NCBI RefSeq assembly: GCF_050897975.1
Contig: NZ_JBPAXY010000001.1
Coordinates: 62,001-126,000 of the forward strand
DNA: 64,000 bases
Source: Pseudooceanicola sp050897975
GTDB lineage: Bacteria > Pseudomonadota > Alphaproteobacteria > Rhodobacterales > Rhodobacteraceae
Reading direction: 5' to 3'
This document shows, in pieces, positions 26,991 to 35,512 of the stretch. The stretch's first letter is position 1. Every line of letters begins with the position of its first letter. A model generated the notes under the pieces. It did not search any database, had not been told where the DNA came from, and saw only the letters and a program-made list of their open reading frames with translations. The translations under genes were made by a program, and so were the position numbers.

Positions 26991-27036
26991 GGAGCGAAGG
27001 CAAGGCCCGTAGACCGACGGCAGAAGGAGGCCGGAC

Positions 27037-28236
27037 ATGGACGCGCAATATGACATCGTCATCTCGGGCGGGGGCGTCGCGGGGCTGTCCGCGGCGGCCG
27101 TTCTGGGCGCCGAGGGGCACCGTGTGCTGTGCCTCGACCCCATGCCGCCGGTCACCGATGGCGCGGCCGAGGGCGCGGATCTGCGCACCACCGCCTTTTT
27201 GCAACCGGCCCAGGAACTGCTGGCCGAGGCGGGCCTTTGGGCCCGTCTTGACGCCTACGCCGCGCCCCTGCGCATCATGCGCATCGTCGATGCGGGCGGC
27301 GTGGATCCCGAACCCCGGGTGGTGCGCGATTTCGACAGCACCGAGATCTCGGACCGGCCCTTTGGCTGGAACCTGCCCAACTGGCTGCTCCGCCGCGAGA
27401 TGATGGCGCGGCTGGACGACCTGCCCAACGTCGAGTTCCGCCCCGGCACCGGCACCCGCAGCCTCTTCACCCGCGAGGCCGAGGCCCGCGTGGGGCTGAG
27501 CGACGGCAGCCGGGTGCGCTGCAAGCTGGTGCTGGCCGCCGACGGGCGCAATTCGCCCATGCGCCAGGCGGCGGGCATCGGCGTCACCACCCGGCGCTAT
27601 GGCCAGAAGGCCCTGGCCTTTTCCGTGGCCCACCCGATCCCGCATGAGAATGTCTCGACCGAGATCCACCGCTCTGGCGGGCCCTTTACCCTGGTGCCTC
27701 TGCCCGATCACCAGGGCGGCCCCTGCTCTGCCGTGGTCTGGATGGAAGATGGCGCCCGGGTGCAGGAGCTGGCGGCCCTGGAGGTGGCAGAGTTCGAGGC
27801 CGAGATGAACCGCCGCAGCGTCGGCATCCTGGGCGAGCTGCGCCTGCTGACCCGCCGCTCGGTCTGGCCGATCATCACCCAGGTGGCCGATCACATGGCG
27901 GGCGAACGCCTGGCGCTGATGGCCGAGGCCGCCCATGTGGTGCCGCCCATCGGGGCGCAGGGGCTGAACATGTCGCTGGGCGACCTGCGCGCCCTGCGCG
28001 ACCTGATCCGCGCCGCCCCCGACCGGCTGGGCGACGCGCAGATGATGGAGGCCTATCACCGCGCCCGCCACCGCGAGGTGCAGATCCGCGCGGCGGGCAT
28101 CGACGCGCTGAACCGCGCCAGCCAGATCTCGGCCCAGCCCCTGCGCGACCTGCGCGCCGCCGGGCTGAACGCGCTTTATTCCGCAGCACCCGTGCGTAAG
28201 GTGCTGATGCAGATGGGGTTGGGCGCGAAGGGATAA
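27037..28236 (+). CDS. UbiH/UbiF/COQ6 family FAD-dependent hydroxylase
   Basis: A 399-residue flavoprotein monooxygenase of the ubiquinone-biosynthesis hydroxylase family. The FAD-binding Rossmann motif is VISGGGVAGLSAAAVLGAEG (residues 7-26), the DG motif is LVLAADGRNSPMRQ and the second FAD motif GERLALMAEAAHVVPPIGAQGLNMS, in which the usual GDAAH reads AEAAH. The AAGGAGG site before the ATG is strong. In alphaproteobacteria such enzymes (UbiH, UbiL, UbiM) hydroxylate different ring positions, and I cannot say which is used here. Confidence 0.88.
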   Translation: MDAQYDIVISGGGVAGLSAAAVLGAEGHRVLCLDPMPPVTDGAAEGADLRTTAFLQPAQELLAEAGLWARLDAYAAPLRIMRIVDAGGVDPEPRVVRDFDSTEISDRPFGWNLPNWLLRREMMARLDDLPNVEFRPGTGTRSLFTREAEARVGLSDGSRVRCKLVLAADGRNSPMRQAAGIGVTTRRYGQKALAFSVAHPIPHENVSTEIHRSGGPFTLVPLPDHQGGPCSAVVWMEDGARVQELAALEVAEFEAEMNRRSVGILGELRLLTRRSVWPIITQVADHMAGERLALMAEAAHVVPPIGAQGLNMSLGDLRALRDLIRAAPDRLGDAQMMEAYHRARHREVQIRAAGIDALNRASQISAQPLRDLRAAGLNALYSAAPVRKVLMQMGLGAKG

Positions 28237-28297
28237 GGGGCGCTGCCCCTCTGGCGCCTGCGGCGCCATTCACCCCGGAGTATTTCTGGCCATCGAA
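28236..28297 (+). repeat. Interspersed extragenic repeat, copy 1
   Basis: After the hydroxylase stop a GC-rich element contains the inverted pair GGCGCC-TGC-GGCGCC followed by CCCCGGAGTATTTCTGGC (28273-28290). The same core occurs in three more intergenic spots (near 30515, 50240 and 50325). It may also act as a weak terminator. Confidence 0.6.
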
Positions 28298-28337
28298 TGG
28301 ACATAGGGGGGCGGCACTTGGAATGTGCCGCTGCGCC

Positions 28338-28793
28338 CTAGATCGGGCCGGGCAGGCGTTCCTCGGACAGCATGACGTTGGCATCCACGCTGCCCACCCC
28401 CGGCAGGGTCATGATGCGGCGCCTGAGGACCCGTTCGAAATCGGGGATGTCGCGGGCGGTGACGCGCAGGCGGTAGTCATAGACACCCAGGATATGTTCC
28501 ACCGTCTGCACCTCGGGGATGGCCGAGACCGCGCGCTCGAAATCCTCCAGCGAGACGCGGCCCTTGGTGCCCAGCTTGATCCCCAGAAAGACCGTCACGC
28601 CAAAGCCGAGCGCGCCCAGGTCCAGATCGAGGCGGCGCCCGGCGAGGATGCCCGCCTCTTCCAGCCGCTTGATGCGGCGCCAGGTGGCAGGCTGCGACAG
28701 GCCCAGGCGGCGGCCAAGGGCGCCCGAGCCCTGGGTGGCATCCTCGGCCAGGGCGCGCAGCAGGGCGCGGTCGGTTTCGTCCAGGGCGATCAC
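28338..28793 (-). CDS. Lrp/AsnC family regulator (second of a tandem pair)
   Basis: A 151-residue feast/famine regulator. The N-terminal helix-turn-helix is LDETDRALLRALAEDATQGS followed by LGRRLGLSQPATWRRIKRLE; the C-terminal RAM domain has FERAVSAIPEVQTVEHILG and YDYRLRVTARDIPDFERVL. The start is GTG at 28793, overlapping the upstream regulator's stop by four bases (GTGA), so the two are translationally coupled and may form mixed oligomers. ilvC lies divergently upstream of the pair. Confidence 0.92.
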   Translation of the reverse strand: MIALDETDRALLRALAEDATQGSGALGRRLGLSQPATWRRIKRLEEAGILAGRRLDLDLGALGFGVTVFLGIKLGTKGRVSLEDFERAVSAIPEVQTVEHILGVYDYRLRVTARDIPDFERVLRRRIMTLPGVGSVDANVMLSEERLPGPI

Positions 28794-29245
28794 AGGGGCA
28801 CCGTGTTGTTGTATTTCACCCGTGCCACATGCATCAGCGCGTCGATGTCAGTGACATGCGGCAGGGTCAGGATGCGGGCGCGGTAGATCTCGTGGTAGTG
28901 GGCCAGGTCACGGGCGATCAGGGCGATACGCACATCGACCTGGCCCAGCAGGGTCTGGATTTCCAGCACCTCCGGGATCTTGCGGGCGGCATCGGCGAAA
29001 TCCTCGAAGGCGCGGGGCTGGCTCTTGTCCAGGATGATCCGCAGCGACACCTCGACCTCGTAGCCAAGCGCGTGCCAGTCGATCACCGCCCGCACGCCGC
29101 GGATGATGCCCGCCGCCTGCATCCTCTCGATCCGGCGCCAGCAGGTGGCCGAGGTCAGCCCGGCGCGTTCGGCGATCTGCGCGCTGGAGGCGCCGGGATC
29201 GGCCTGCATCTGGCGCAGGATGCGCCGGTCGGCATCATCGAGCAT
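28790..29245 (-). CDS. Lrp/AsnC family regulator (first of a tandem pair)
   Basis: A 151-residue Lrp/AsnC protein, clearly paralogous to the gene downstream: LDDADRRILRQMQADPGASS, then IAERAGLTSATCWRRIERM in the DNA-binding domain and ARKIPEVLEIQTLLGQVDVR in the ligand domain. It is divergent from ilvC with 143 bases between the starts, so branched-chain amino acid genes are its most likely target; this is inference from position. ATG at 29245. Confidence 0.92.
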   Translation of the reverse strand: MLDDADRRILRQMQADPGASSAQIAERAGLTSATCWRRIERMQAAGIIRGVRAVIDWHALGYEVEVSLRIILDKSQPRAFEDFADAARKIPEVLEIQTLLGQVDVRIALIARDLAHYHEIYRARILTLPHVTDIDALMHVARVKYNNTVPL

Positions 29246-29388
29246 GATCTCTTCACCTATTCATTTTTGACGAATGACTTTCTCTACAATTGCCAGATGA
29301 TTGAGATTTTTGCAACGCCACAGCGCCTCCCTCGCGCCTATAGTGCCGCCATAACGGGCCGAACGGCCCATCCCGGAAGGAGATCCCC

Positions 29389-30411
29389 ATGCGCGTTTAC
29401 TATGACCGCGATTGCGACATTAACCTGATCAAGGACAAGAAAGTGGCCATCCTGGGCTATGGCTCGCAAGGCCACGCCCATGCGCTGAACCTGCGCGACT
29501 CGGGCGCCAAGAACCTTGTCGTCGCCCTGCGCGAAGGCTCCGCCTCGGCCAAGAAGGCCGAAGCCGAGGGCCTTCAGGTGATGGGCATCGCCGAAGCCGC
29601 CGCCTGGTGCGACCTGATCATGTTCACCATGCCCGATGAACTTCAGGCCGAGACCTACAAGAAATACGTCCATGACAACCTGAAGGAAGGCGCCGCAATC
29701 GCCTTTGCCCACGGTCTGAACGTGCACTTCGGCCTGATCGAACCGAAGCCCGGCGTCGACGTCATCATGATGGCTCCCAAGGGCCCCGGCCACACCGTGC
29801 GTGGCGAATACACCAAGGGCGGCGGCGTGCCCTGCCTGGTGGCCGTGCATCAGGACGCCTCGGGCAAGGCGCTGGAACTTGGCCTGTCCTATTGCTCCGC
29901 CATCGGTGGCGGCCGCTCGGGCATCATCGAGACCAACTTCCGCGAAGAATGCGAAACCGACCTCTTCGGCGAACAGGCCGTTCTGTGTGGCGGTCTGGTC
30001 GAGCTGATCCGCATGGGCTTCGAGACCCTGGTCGAAGCGGGCTATGCCCCCGAGATGGCCTATTTCGAGTGCCTGCACGAGGTGAAGCTGATCGTGGACC
30101 TGATCTACGAAGGCGGCATCGCCAACATGAACTACTCGATCTCGAACACCGCCGAGTATGGCGAATACGTGTCTGGCCCGCGCATCCTGCCCTACGACGA
30201 GACCAAGGCGGCGATGAAAGCGGTTCTGCGCGACATCCAGACCGGCAAGTTCGTGCGTGACTTCATGCAGGAAAACGCCGTGGGCCAGCCCTTCTTCAAG
30301 GGCACCCGTCGCCTGAACGACGAACACCAGATCGAGCAGGTCGGCGAGAAGCTGCGCGGCATGATGCCCTGGATCTCGGCCGGCAAGATGGTCGACAAGG
30401 AAAAGAACTGA
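29389..30411 (+). CDS. ilvC: Ketol-acid reductoisomerase
   Basis: IlvC isomerises and reduces 2-acetolactate or 2-aceto-2-hydroxybutyrate with NADPH in valine, leucine and isoleucine synthesis. 340 residues, class I. The Rossmann motif GYGSQGHAHALNLRDSG is at about 24-40; metal and substrate ligands are in EQAVLCGGLVELIRMGFETL (starting with the Asp/Glu of CETDLFGEQ) and YFECLHEVKLIVDLIYEGG, and a C-terminal Glu/Ser is in NYSISNTAEYG. A strong GGAAGGAGA site precedes the ATG. Divergent from two Lrp regulators. Confidence 0.98.
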   Translation: MRVYYDRDCDINLIKDKKVAILGYGSQGHAHALNLRDSGAKNLVVALREGSASAKKAEAEGLQVMGIAEAAAWCDLIMFTMPDELQAETYKKYVHDNLKEGAAIAFAHGLNVHFGLIEPKPGVDVIMMAPKGPGHTVRGEYTKGGGVPCLVAVHQDASGKALELGLSYCSAIGGGRSGIIETNFREECETDLFGEQAVLCGGLVELIRMGFETLVEAGYAPEMAYFECLHEVKLIVDLIYEGGIANMNYSISNTAEYGEYVSGPRILPYDETKAAMKAVLRDIQTGKFVRDFMQENAVGQPFFKGTRRLNDEHQIEQVGEKLRGMMPWISAGKMVDKEKN

Positions 30412-30440
30412 TCCCGGATCCCCGGACCGGAAACGTCGGA

Positions 30441-30466
30441 AAGGCCCCGCATCTGCGGGGCCTTTT
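30441..30466 (+). terminator. Intrinsic terminator after ilvC
   Basis: AAGGCCCCGC (30441-30450) pairs with GCGGGGCCTT (30455-30464), loop ATCT, followed by TT, 30 bases after the stop. Confidence 0.92.
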
Positions 30467-30499
30467 GCTTTACGGCCCGCCTGCCCGCGCCGCACCCCT

Positions 30500-30560
30500 C
30501 TCTCATTGCCAGAAATATCCCCGCTAGGGAGGCATCGGCCGCAGGCCGACCCCCCCCTCG
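30500..30560 (-). repeat. Interspersed extragenic repeat, copy 2
   Basis: On the minus strand GCGGGGATATTTCTGGC (30524-30508) matches the core of copy 1. On the plus strand it is followed by the inverted pair TCGGCC-GCA-GGCCGA (30535-30549). It fills the space between the ilvC terminator and the response regulator gene. Confidence 0.6.
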
Positions 30561-30579
30561 CCATCAGGCGCGGCGGCGC

Positions 30580-31338
30580 CTACTCGGCGATCAGATCGGC
30601 CAGCAGCTCGGGCACCATGTCGCGCGGCAGCTCGCCCACCAGGCCGAAGATCTCGATCACCGAGGCGACCTCGAGCTTTTCCAGGATCCGGGCGCGGTGG
30701 TGATCCACGGTGCGCGGGGAAATATCCAGGTGGCGGCCGATCTCCTTCGAGGAGATCTCGGCGGGGGTGTCCAGCATGTGGCGCACGATCTCGGCCTCGC
30801 GGCGGGTCAGGCGCCGGAACCGTGCCGCCAGCGCGGCCTGTTGCGCCCGTGCGGCGGCCATCTCTGCGGCCACGGCCCGCGCCGCCTGGATCCGATCCAT
30901 CAGCCGATCCTGGCGGAAGGGCTTTTCCAGAAAGTCGATGGCGCCGCCGCGGATCGCCTGCACCGCCTCGCTGACCCCGCCATGGCCGGTGATGAAGATG
31001 ATCGGCAGCGGGTGCCCCTTGTCGAGGATCAGCGCCTGAAGGTCGAGGCCCGACATGCCCGGCAACCCGTAGTCCAGGATCAGGCAGCCCGGGCGGTCGG
31101 GATCATAGGCCTCGATGAAGGCCTCGGCCCGCTCGAAGGTCTGCACCGGCAGCCCCCGGGTGGACAGCGCCCGCGACAGGGCACGGCGCACATCGGGTTC
31201 GTCATCCACCAGATAGATGGTGAAATCGGCACCCGGGGCGGGCTCTGCCGCGCGCGGGGTCACATCGGAGGGCTCGGGCGTGGCGCCCGCGGTGCCCAGA
31301 CGCCGGGGATCGCCCGTATCGGAGGGGGGACGCATCAT
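30580..31338 (-). CDS. FixJ-type response regulator (REC plus LuxR helix-turn-helix)
   Basis: A 252-residue regulator with a Pro/Ala-rich N-terminal extension of about 38 residues, then a receiver domain: acidic pair VDDEPDVRRA, phosphorylation site LILDYGLPGMSGLDL, ITGHGGVSEA and LEKPFRQDRL. The C-terminal LuxR-type domain is LTRREAEIVRHMLDT with KEIGRHLDISPRTVDHHRAR. The start overlaps the upstream sensor kinase stop by four bases (ATGA), a strong sign that they form one two-component system. The target genes are not known; the tag FixJ here means domain layout, not nitrogen fixation. Confidence 0.92.
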   Translation of the reverse strand: MMRPPSDTGDPRRLGTAGATPEPSDVTPRAAEPAPGADFTIYLVDDEPDVRRALSRALSTRGLPVQTFERAEAFIEAYDPDRPGCLILDYGLPGMSGLDLQALILDKGHPLPIIFITGHGGVSEAVQAIRGGAIDFLEKPFRQDRLMDRIQAARAVAAEMAAARAQQAALAARFRRLTRREAEIVRHMLDTPAEISSKEIGRHLDISPRTVDHHRARILEKLEVASVIEIFGLVGELPRDMVPELLADLIAE

Positions 31339-33779
31339 GCCGAGCCCTCCGTCACCGACCCCGGGGTGCCGCGCGCGGGCTCGGCGCCCTCTTCGGCCTC
31401 TTCGGCCCCGGCCAGCGGCAGGGTCAGATAGAAGGCCGCACCGCCGCCCGGCGGCGCCTCATGCCACAGCTTGCCGCCATTGGCCTGCATGATCGAACGG
31501 CAGATCGACAGGCCCAGGCCCAGCCCGTCGGGCTTGGTGGTTTCGAACTGGGTGAACAGCTGCACCCCCCGGCCCACGCCAGGGCCGTTGTCGATCACCC
31601 CCAGGGTCAGCTGGGCCGCATCCTGCGTCAGGGTAAGGCGCACCTGGCGATCGTTCGGCAGGGGCAGCTGCTCTGGGTCGGCCTGGGCGAAGGCCTCGAT
31701 GGCGTTGGACAGCAGGTTCACCAGCACCTGGGCGATCTGCACCCGGTGGCCGCAGACCTCGACACCGCTGGCCTCTTCGGCCAGCAGGCGCACCCCCGCC
31801 TCTTCCGCCTCGTGCTGCACCAGCCGTTGCACCTGATCCAGCAGCGGCCCCAGAGCAAAGGGCGCCCGGGCGCTGCCGTCGTTGTGGATCAGCCCGCGCA
31901 GGGCGTTGATGATCTCGCCCGCGCGCAGGGCCTGGCCCTCGACCTCGAAAAGCGCCTCCAGCAGCTCGGGCGCCACGCCCGCCTGCTGATCCAGCAGATA
32001 CAGCGCCGTGCCCGCATTCTGCGCAATCACCGCCAGCGGCTGGTTCAACTCATGGGCCAGACCGGCGGCCAGCTGCCCCATGGTGTTGTCCCGCGCCAGA
32101 AGCGACATCTCGCGGTTCAGCTCGACGATCTCGCTTTCCTTCTCGTGCGCCTGGGTCACATCCTCCAGCGTCATCACCGCGTGCAGGGCCGCACCGGAGC
32201 CGTCGCGGATCATGATCGCGTTCAGCCGCACCCAGATCACCGTGCCATCGGCGCGGTGCAGGCGCAGTTCCTGGTTGGTCGAGAAATCGCTGTCGGCCAT
32301 CGCCTCGTCGCGCGGCAGCGCCTTGCGGTCCGAGGGCAGGACCAGTTCCGACAGGGTCTTGCTCGTCAGCTGCGTGGCGTCATAGCCGGTGATGTCGCAC
32401 AGCCGGTTGTTGACCCGGATGAAACGCCCGGTCCCCGGTTCGATCTGCGCCATCCCGCGCGAGGACATCTCGAAGGTCAGCCCGTATTCCCGTTCGGCCC
32501 GGCGCCGGGCGGCGATCTGGCTCATCAGCGCGTCGTTCACCGCCTCCAGTTCGCGATAGGTGCGGGGCGCGGGTTCGTCGGGGTCGACCTCGCCCTGGCT
32601 GATCAGGGCCGAGCGCACGGCGAAGGCGCGCACGGGGCGGTGGATCGAATTGGCCAGGGCCAGGCCGATCCCCCCGGTCACGGCGGCCACCGCCACGGCG
32701 ATCCAGATATTGATCAGGCGGTTCTGCTTGATCTCGGCGATGAAATCCTCTTCCGGCGCATAGACCCCGATGGTCCAGGGCAGCGCCTCGCTGAGGATCG
32801 GCATGGCCAGCGACACATAGCGCCCGCCGTCATGGGAAAAGGTGGTGGTGACCTCTTCGGTCACATCATCGGCGCCGGGGGTGAACAGCGGCGCGAAGGC
32901 CTCGCGCGCGATCGGGTCCCCGAACTCGTCGATGCGCACGAAGCGCAGGCTGCCATCGGCGGCGGTGGTCTTCAGCAGGTCGGGGTCCTGGCCCGCGATC
33001 ACGTCGCCATTGCGGTTGATTATCAGCGCCCGGCCCGAGCGGCCGATCTTCAGCCGCATCAGGAAGTCCGAGATCTCGGCAATCTCGATATCCACGCCGA
33101 TCACGCCACCGACGGTGCCCGCCTCGGCAAAGACCGGAGCCGCCAGGGTGATCCCCGGCTGGCGGGACGAGAAGAAGATATAGGGATCGGCCCAGGACAT
33201 GCCGCCGCTTTTCGAGGCGCCGATGAACCAGGTCCGGGTGCGGGGATCGTAGGTATCCGTGGGGTCCTCGACCTCGCGCACCAGGTTGAAATCGGCATCG
33301 CGCCAGATCAGCCGGGTCTCGCGGTCACCGTCCACCGGGTCAATGGTGATGAACTTGGTCCGGAACAGCTCGGTCCCCGGGTCACGCATGACGAAGACGA
33401 AACCGCCGTCGGCGGCGCCGTAATACATCCCCGAGGCCTGCGAGGTCAGCTGCAACTGCTGGAACAGCAGCTGTTCCAGCCGGTCGGAATCGTCGCTGGC
33501 CACGATGCGGTTCTGGGCCAGGCGCACCGCCAGTTCGGCGGCGTCATGGGCCGGCTTCAGGAAGCCGCGCGAGTGCTCCATGGTGTTGAGGCCGACATTG
33601 CGCAGCAGGTTGCGGGCATGGAACATCAGCACCCGTTCCGAGGTAACATAGGACGAGAAGACGATGGCCAGCACCGCCAGAAGCTGAAGCCCCGCCAACC
33701 CCAGGAAAAGAGGTGCGCCCAAAGTCTTCTTCAAGATCGCGTCCCGCCCACGTTCCAGATCCCCATCTGCCCGCGCCAT
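31335..33779 (-). CDS. Sensor histidine kinase with Cache and PAS domains
   Basis: An 814-residue membrane kinase. One helix (LFLGLAGLQLLAVLAIVFSS, about 23-42), a periplasmic dCache sensor of about 300 residues (with TRTWFIGASKSGGMSWADPY and GVIGVDIEIAEISDFLM), a second helix (NIWIAVAVAAVTGGIGLALA), a linker, a PAS domain (FRIDEF is outside; core TGRFIRVNNRLCDITGYDA), HisKA with MGQLAAGLAHELNQPLAVIA (His phosphosite) and HATPase with VLVNLLSNAIEAF and IDNGPGVGRG. Cache domains usually sense small organic ligands. ATG 33779 is used; the frame runs upstream in non-conserved Arg-rich sequence. Coupled to the regulator downstream. Confidence 0.92.
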   Translation of the reverse strand: MARADGDLERGRDAILKKTLGAPLFLGLAGLQLLAVLAIVFSSYVTSERVLMFHARNLLRNVGLNTMEHSRGFLKPAHDAAELAVRLAQNRIVASDDSDRLEQLLFQQLQLTSQASGMYYGAADGGFVFVMRDPGTELFRTKFITIDPVDGDRETRLIWRDADFNLVREVEDPTDTYDPRTRTWFIGASKSGGMSWADPYIFFSSRQPGITLAAPVFAEAGTVGGVIGVDIEIAEISDFLMRLKIGRSGRALIINRNGDVIAGQDPDLLKTTAADGSLRFVRIDEFGDPIAREAFAPLFTPGADDVTEEVTTTFSHDGGRYVSLAMPILSEALPWTIGVYAPEEDFIAEIKQNRLINIWIAVAVAAVTGGIGLALANSIHRPVRAFAVRSALISQGEVDPDEPAPRTYRELEAVNDALMSQIAARRRAEREYGLTFEMSSRGMAQIEPGTGRFIRVNNRLCDITGYDATQLTSKTLSELVLPSDRKALPRDEAMADSDFSTNQELRLHRADGTVIWVRLNAIMIRDGSGAALHAVMTLEDVTQAHEKESEIVELNREMSLLARDNTMGQLAAGLAHELNQPLAVIAQNAGTALYLLDQQAGVAPELLEALFEVEGQALRAGEIINALRGLIHNDGSARAPFALGPLLDQVQRLVQHEAEEAGVRLLAEEASGVEVCGHRVQIAQVLVNLLSNAIEAFAQADPEQLPLPNDRQVRLTLTQDAAQLTLGVIDNGPGVGRGVQLFTQFETTKPDGLGLGLSICRSIMQANGGKLWHEAPPGGGAAFYLTLPLAGAEEAEEGAEPARGTPGSVTEGSA

Positions 33780-34469
33780 CCGGCCGGGCCTGTGTTCCCT
33801 CTCCCGCGTCTCGGCTGGCCGCAGGTCCTGTGTGCCCCCTCTCCCCCGAGGATGCGCGCACTGCGGCCTTGCGGGCCCCGGGCCCCACCCTTGACCGGCG
33901 CAGGCTAGCACGGCCCCGACAGGGACCCTAGCATCGCCCGCCCGGGGCCGTCACGTCATCCGGCCCCGGTCCCACGGCGCTTGCTGCGGCAGCAGCGGCA
34001 CGGCCTTTGCACCATGTTTCAAAGGCTGCGCGCGCCTGCCCCTCATGCCACCGCAACCCTGCGGTTGAGAATAGGCAATACTGCCTAGGCAATGATACGC
34101 AATTTGATTCGAGGGTCCGGCGCGGTAGAACTTGGGTGTCGTCGACGACATGCCCCTGTCGGCCATTATCCCCATTCTGGCCGGGCAAGCGTAGTGATGG
34201 TGTCCCCGCAAGGGATCGCACCAACCTTGGTTGGCCGACGCTCGGACTGTCCCGTACCGAGCGTCGGTTCCCAACCCCTCATTCCGGGCCGCGCGGCCTT
34301 TTCGCCGCCTGTCCTGATCGCAAACGGCCGGATTTTCTTCCGGTCCCGAATTGAATGACCAATATCCTTTAAGACCCGCCCGGAGCTTTCCGGCGTCCCG
34401 GCCTCGTGCGCTCTCGCACGGGGCCGATTACCTTTGCGGGCCTGGCCCGGGCGCCCCCGGCCAGACGTT
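33780..34469. other. 690-base gap without a recognised gene
   Basis: This stretch lies between folP and the sensor kinase, both leftward, and has lower GC than its flanks in the middle (about 34050-34380). Open frames are short and unlike known proteins on either strand. Visible structure: TGCCTAGGCA palindrome at 34082-34091; an 11-base perfect inverted repeat CCGACGCTCGG/CCGAGCGTCGG (34235-34245 and 34257-34267); GGCCGCGCGGCC followed by TTTT near 34288-34303, a weak terminator shape on the plus strand. I checked by eye for SRP RNA, tmRNA, 6S and RNase P signature sequences and found none. A small RNA is possible. Confidence 0.45.
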
Positions 34470-35486
34470 TCAGACGCCCGCAGGCACCCGCCCGGTCTGC
34501 ACCGCCTGCCACAGGCGCACCGCCTGCGTCGTCTCGGCCACGTCATGCACGCGCAGCATCTGCACCCCCTGGGCCAGCCCGGCCAGGGCCACGGCGATAG
34601 AGCCGGGCGCCCGGTCGCGCGCCTCGGGCGCGCCACCGATCGAGCCGATGAAGCGCTTGCGCGACACCCCCAGCAGGATCGGACAGCCCAGCCCGTGGAA
34701 CAGCGACAGCCGGTTCAGGATCTCGACATTGTGCCGCGCGGTCTTGGCAAAGCCGATGCCGGGGTCGGCCAGGATGCGGGCGCGGGGAATGCCCGCCGCC
34801 TCGACCGCGTCGATCCGCGCCGCCAGCTCGTCGTAGACGTCCAGCAGGGCGTTGTCGTACTGCGGATCGACGTGCATGTCGGCGGGCGTTGCGCGCATAT
34901 GCATGACGCAGACCGGCAGGCCGAAGGTGGCGGCCACCTGGGCCAGGGCCGGGTCATGGGCAAAGCCCGAGACATCGTTGATCAGCGCCGCCCCCGCAAG
35001 GGCCGCCGCGCGGCCCACCGGGGCCTTGCGGGTGTCGATGGAGACCGGGCAGCCAAGGGGCGCGATGGCGGCGATCACCGGGGCGGTGCGGGCGATCTCG
35101 TCGTCGATGGCCACCTCGGCGGCGCCGGGGCGGGTGGATTCGCCGCCCACGTCGATCATATCGGCCCCCGCCGCGATCATCGCCCGCGCATGGGCCTGGG
35201 CGGCCTCGGGCGCATCATGGGCGCCGCCGTCCGAGAAACTGTCGGGGGTCACGTTCAGGATGCCCATCACCCGGGGCACCTCCAGGCTCAGCCCGGCCAG
35301 GGCGGGGCGCGGGCGGCACAGGCGCCGCTGCCAGTCCTCGGGCAGATCGGCGGCGGGGGCAAAGCGGGTGCCCGCGCGCGACAGCACCTCGACCCGATCG
35401 AACCACAGCGGCCCGCCGGTCAGCGGCAGGGCCCCCTCGGGGCGGGGGCCGGATTGCACAAGCGGGCGGTAATAAAGCTGGGTCAT
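34470..35486 (-). CDS. folP: Dihydropteroate synthase
   Basis: FolP condenses p-aminobenzoate with hydroxymethyl-dihydropterin pyrophosphate to dihydropteroate in folate synthesis; it is the sulfonamide target. 338 residues, slightly longer than usual because of an N-terminal extension of about 65 residues. Signatures: VMGILNVTPDSFSDGG, AAGADMIDVGGESTRPGA, INDVSGF, VCVMHMR, DPGIGFAKT and LGVSRKRFIG. GGAGG lies 6 bases before the ATG at 35486. folB ends 26 bases upstream, so the two form a folate operon. Confidence 0.96.
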   Translation of the reverse strand: MTQLYYRPLVQSGPRPEGALPLTGGPLWFDRVEVLSRAGTRFAPAADLPEDWQRRLCRPRPALAGLSLEVPRVMGILNVTPDSFSDGGAHDAPEAAQAHARAMIAAGADMIDVGGESTRPGAAEVAIDDEIARTAPVIAAIAPLGCPVSIDTRKAPVGRAAALAGAALINDVSGFAHDPALAQVAATFGLPVCVMHMRATPADMHVDPQYDNALLDVYDELAARIDAVEAAGIPRARILADPGIGFAKTARHNVEILNRLSLFHGLGCPILLGVSRKRFIGSIGGAPEARDRAPGSIAVALAGLAQGVQMLRVHDVAETTQAVRLWQAVQTGRVPAGV

Positions 35487-35512
35487 GGCGGGCCTCCGGG
35501 TGACGGGAAAAC

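Noticed and set aside
29246..29388. Search for a branched-chain amino acid leader peptide before ilvC
   Set aside because: The short frame there has only a few Leu/Ile/Val codons and no terminator/antiterminator pair was found.
34080..34370. SRP RNA, tmRNA, 6S RNA or RNase P RNA in the gap
   Set aside because: None of the conserved sequence signatures of these RNAs is present by eye.
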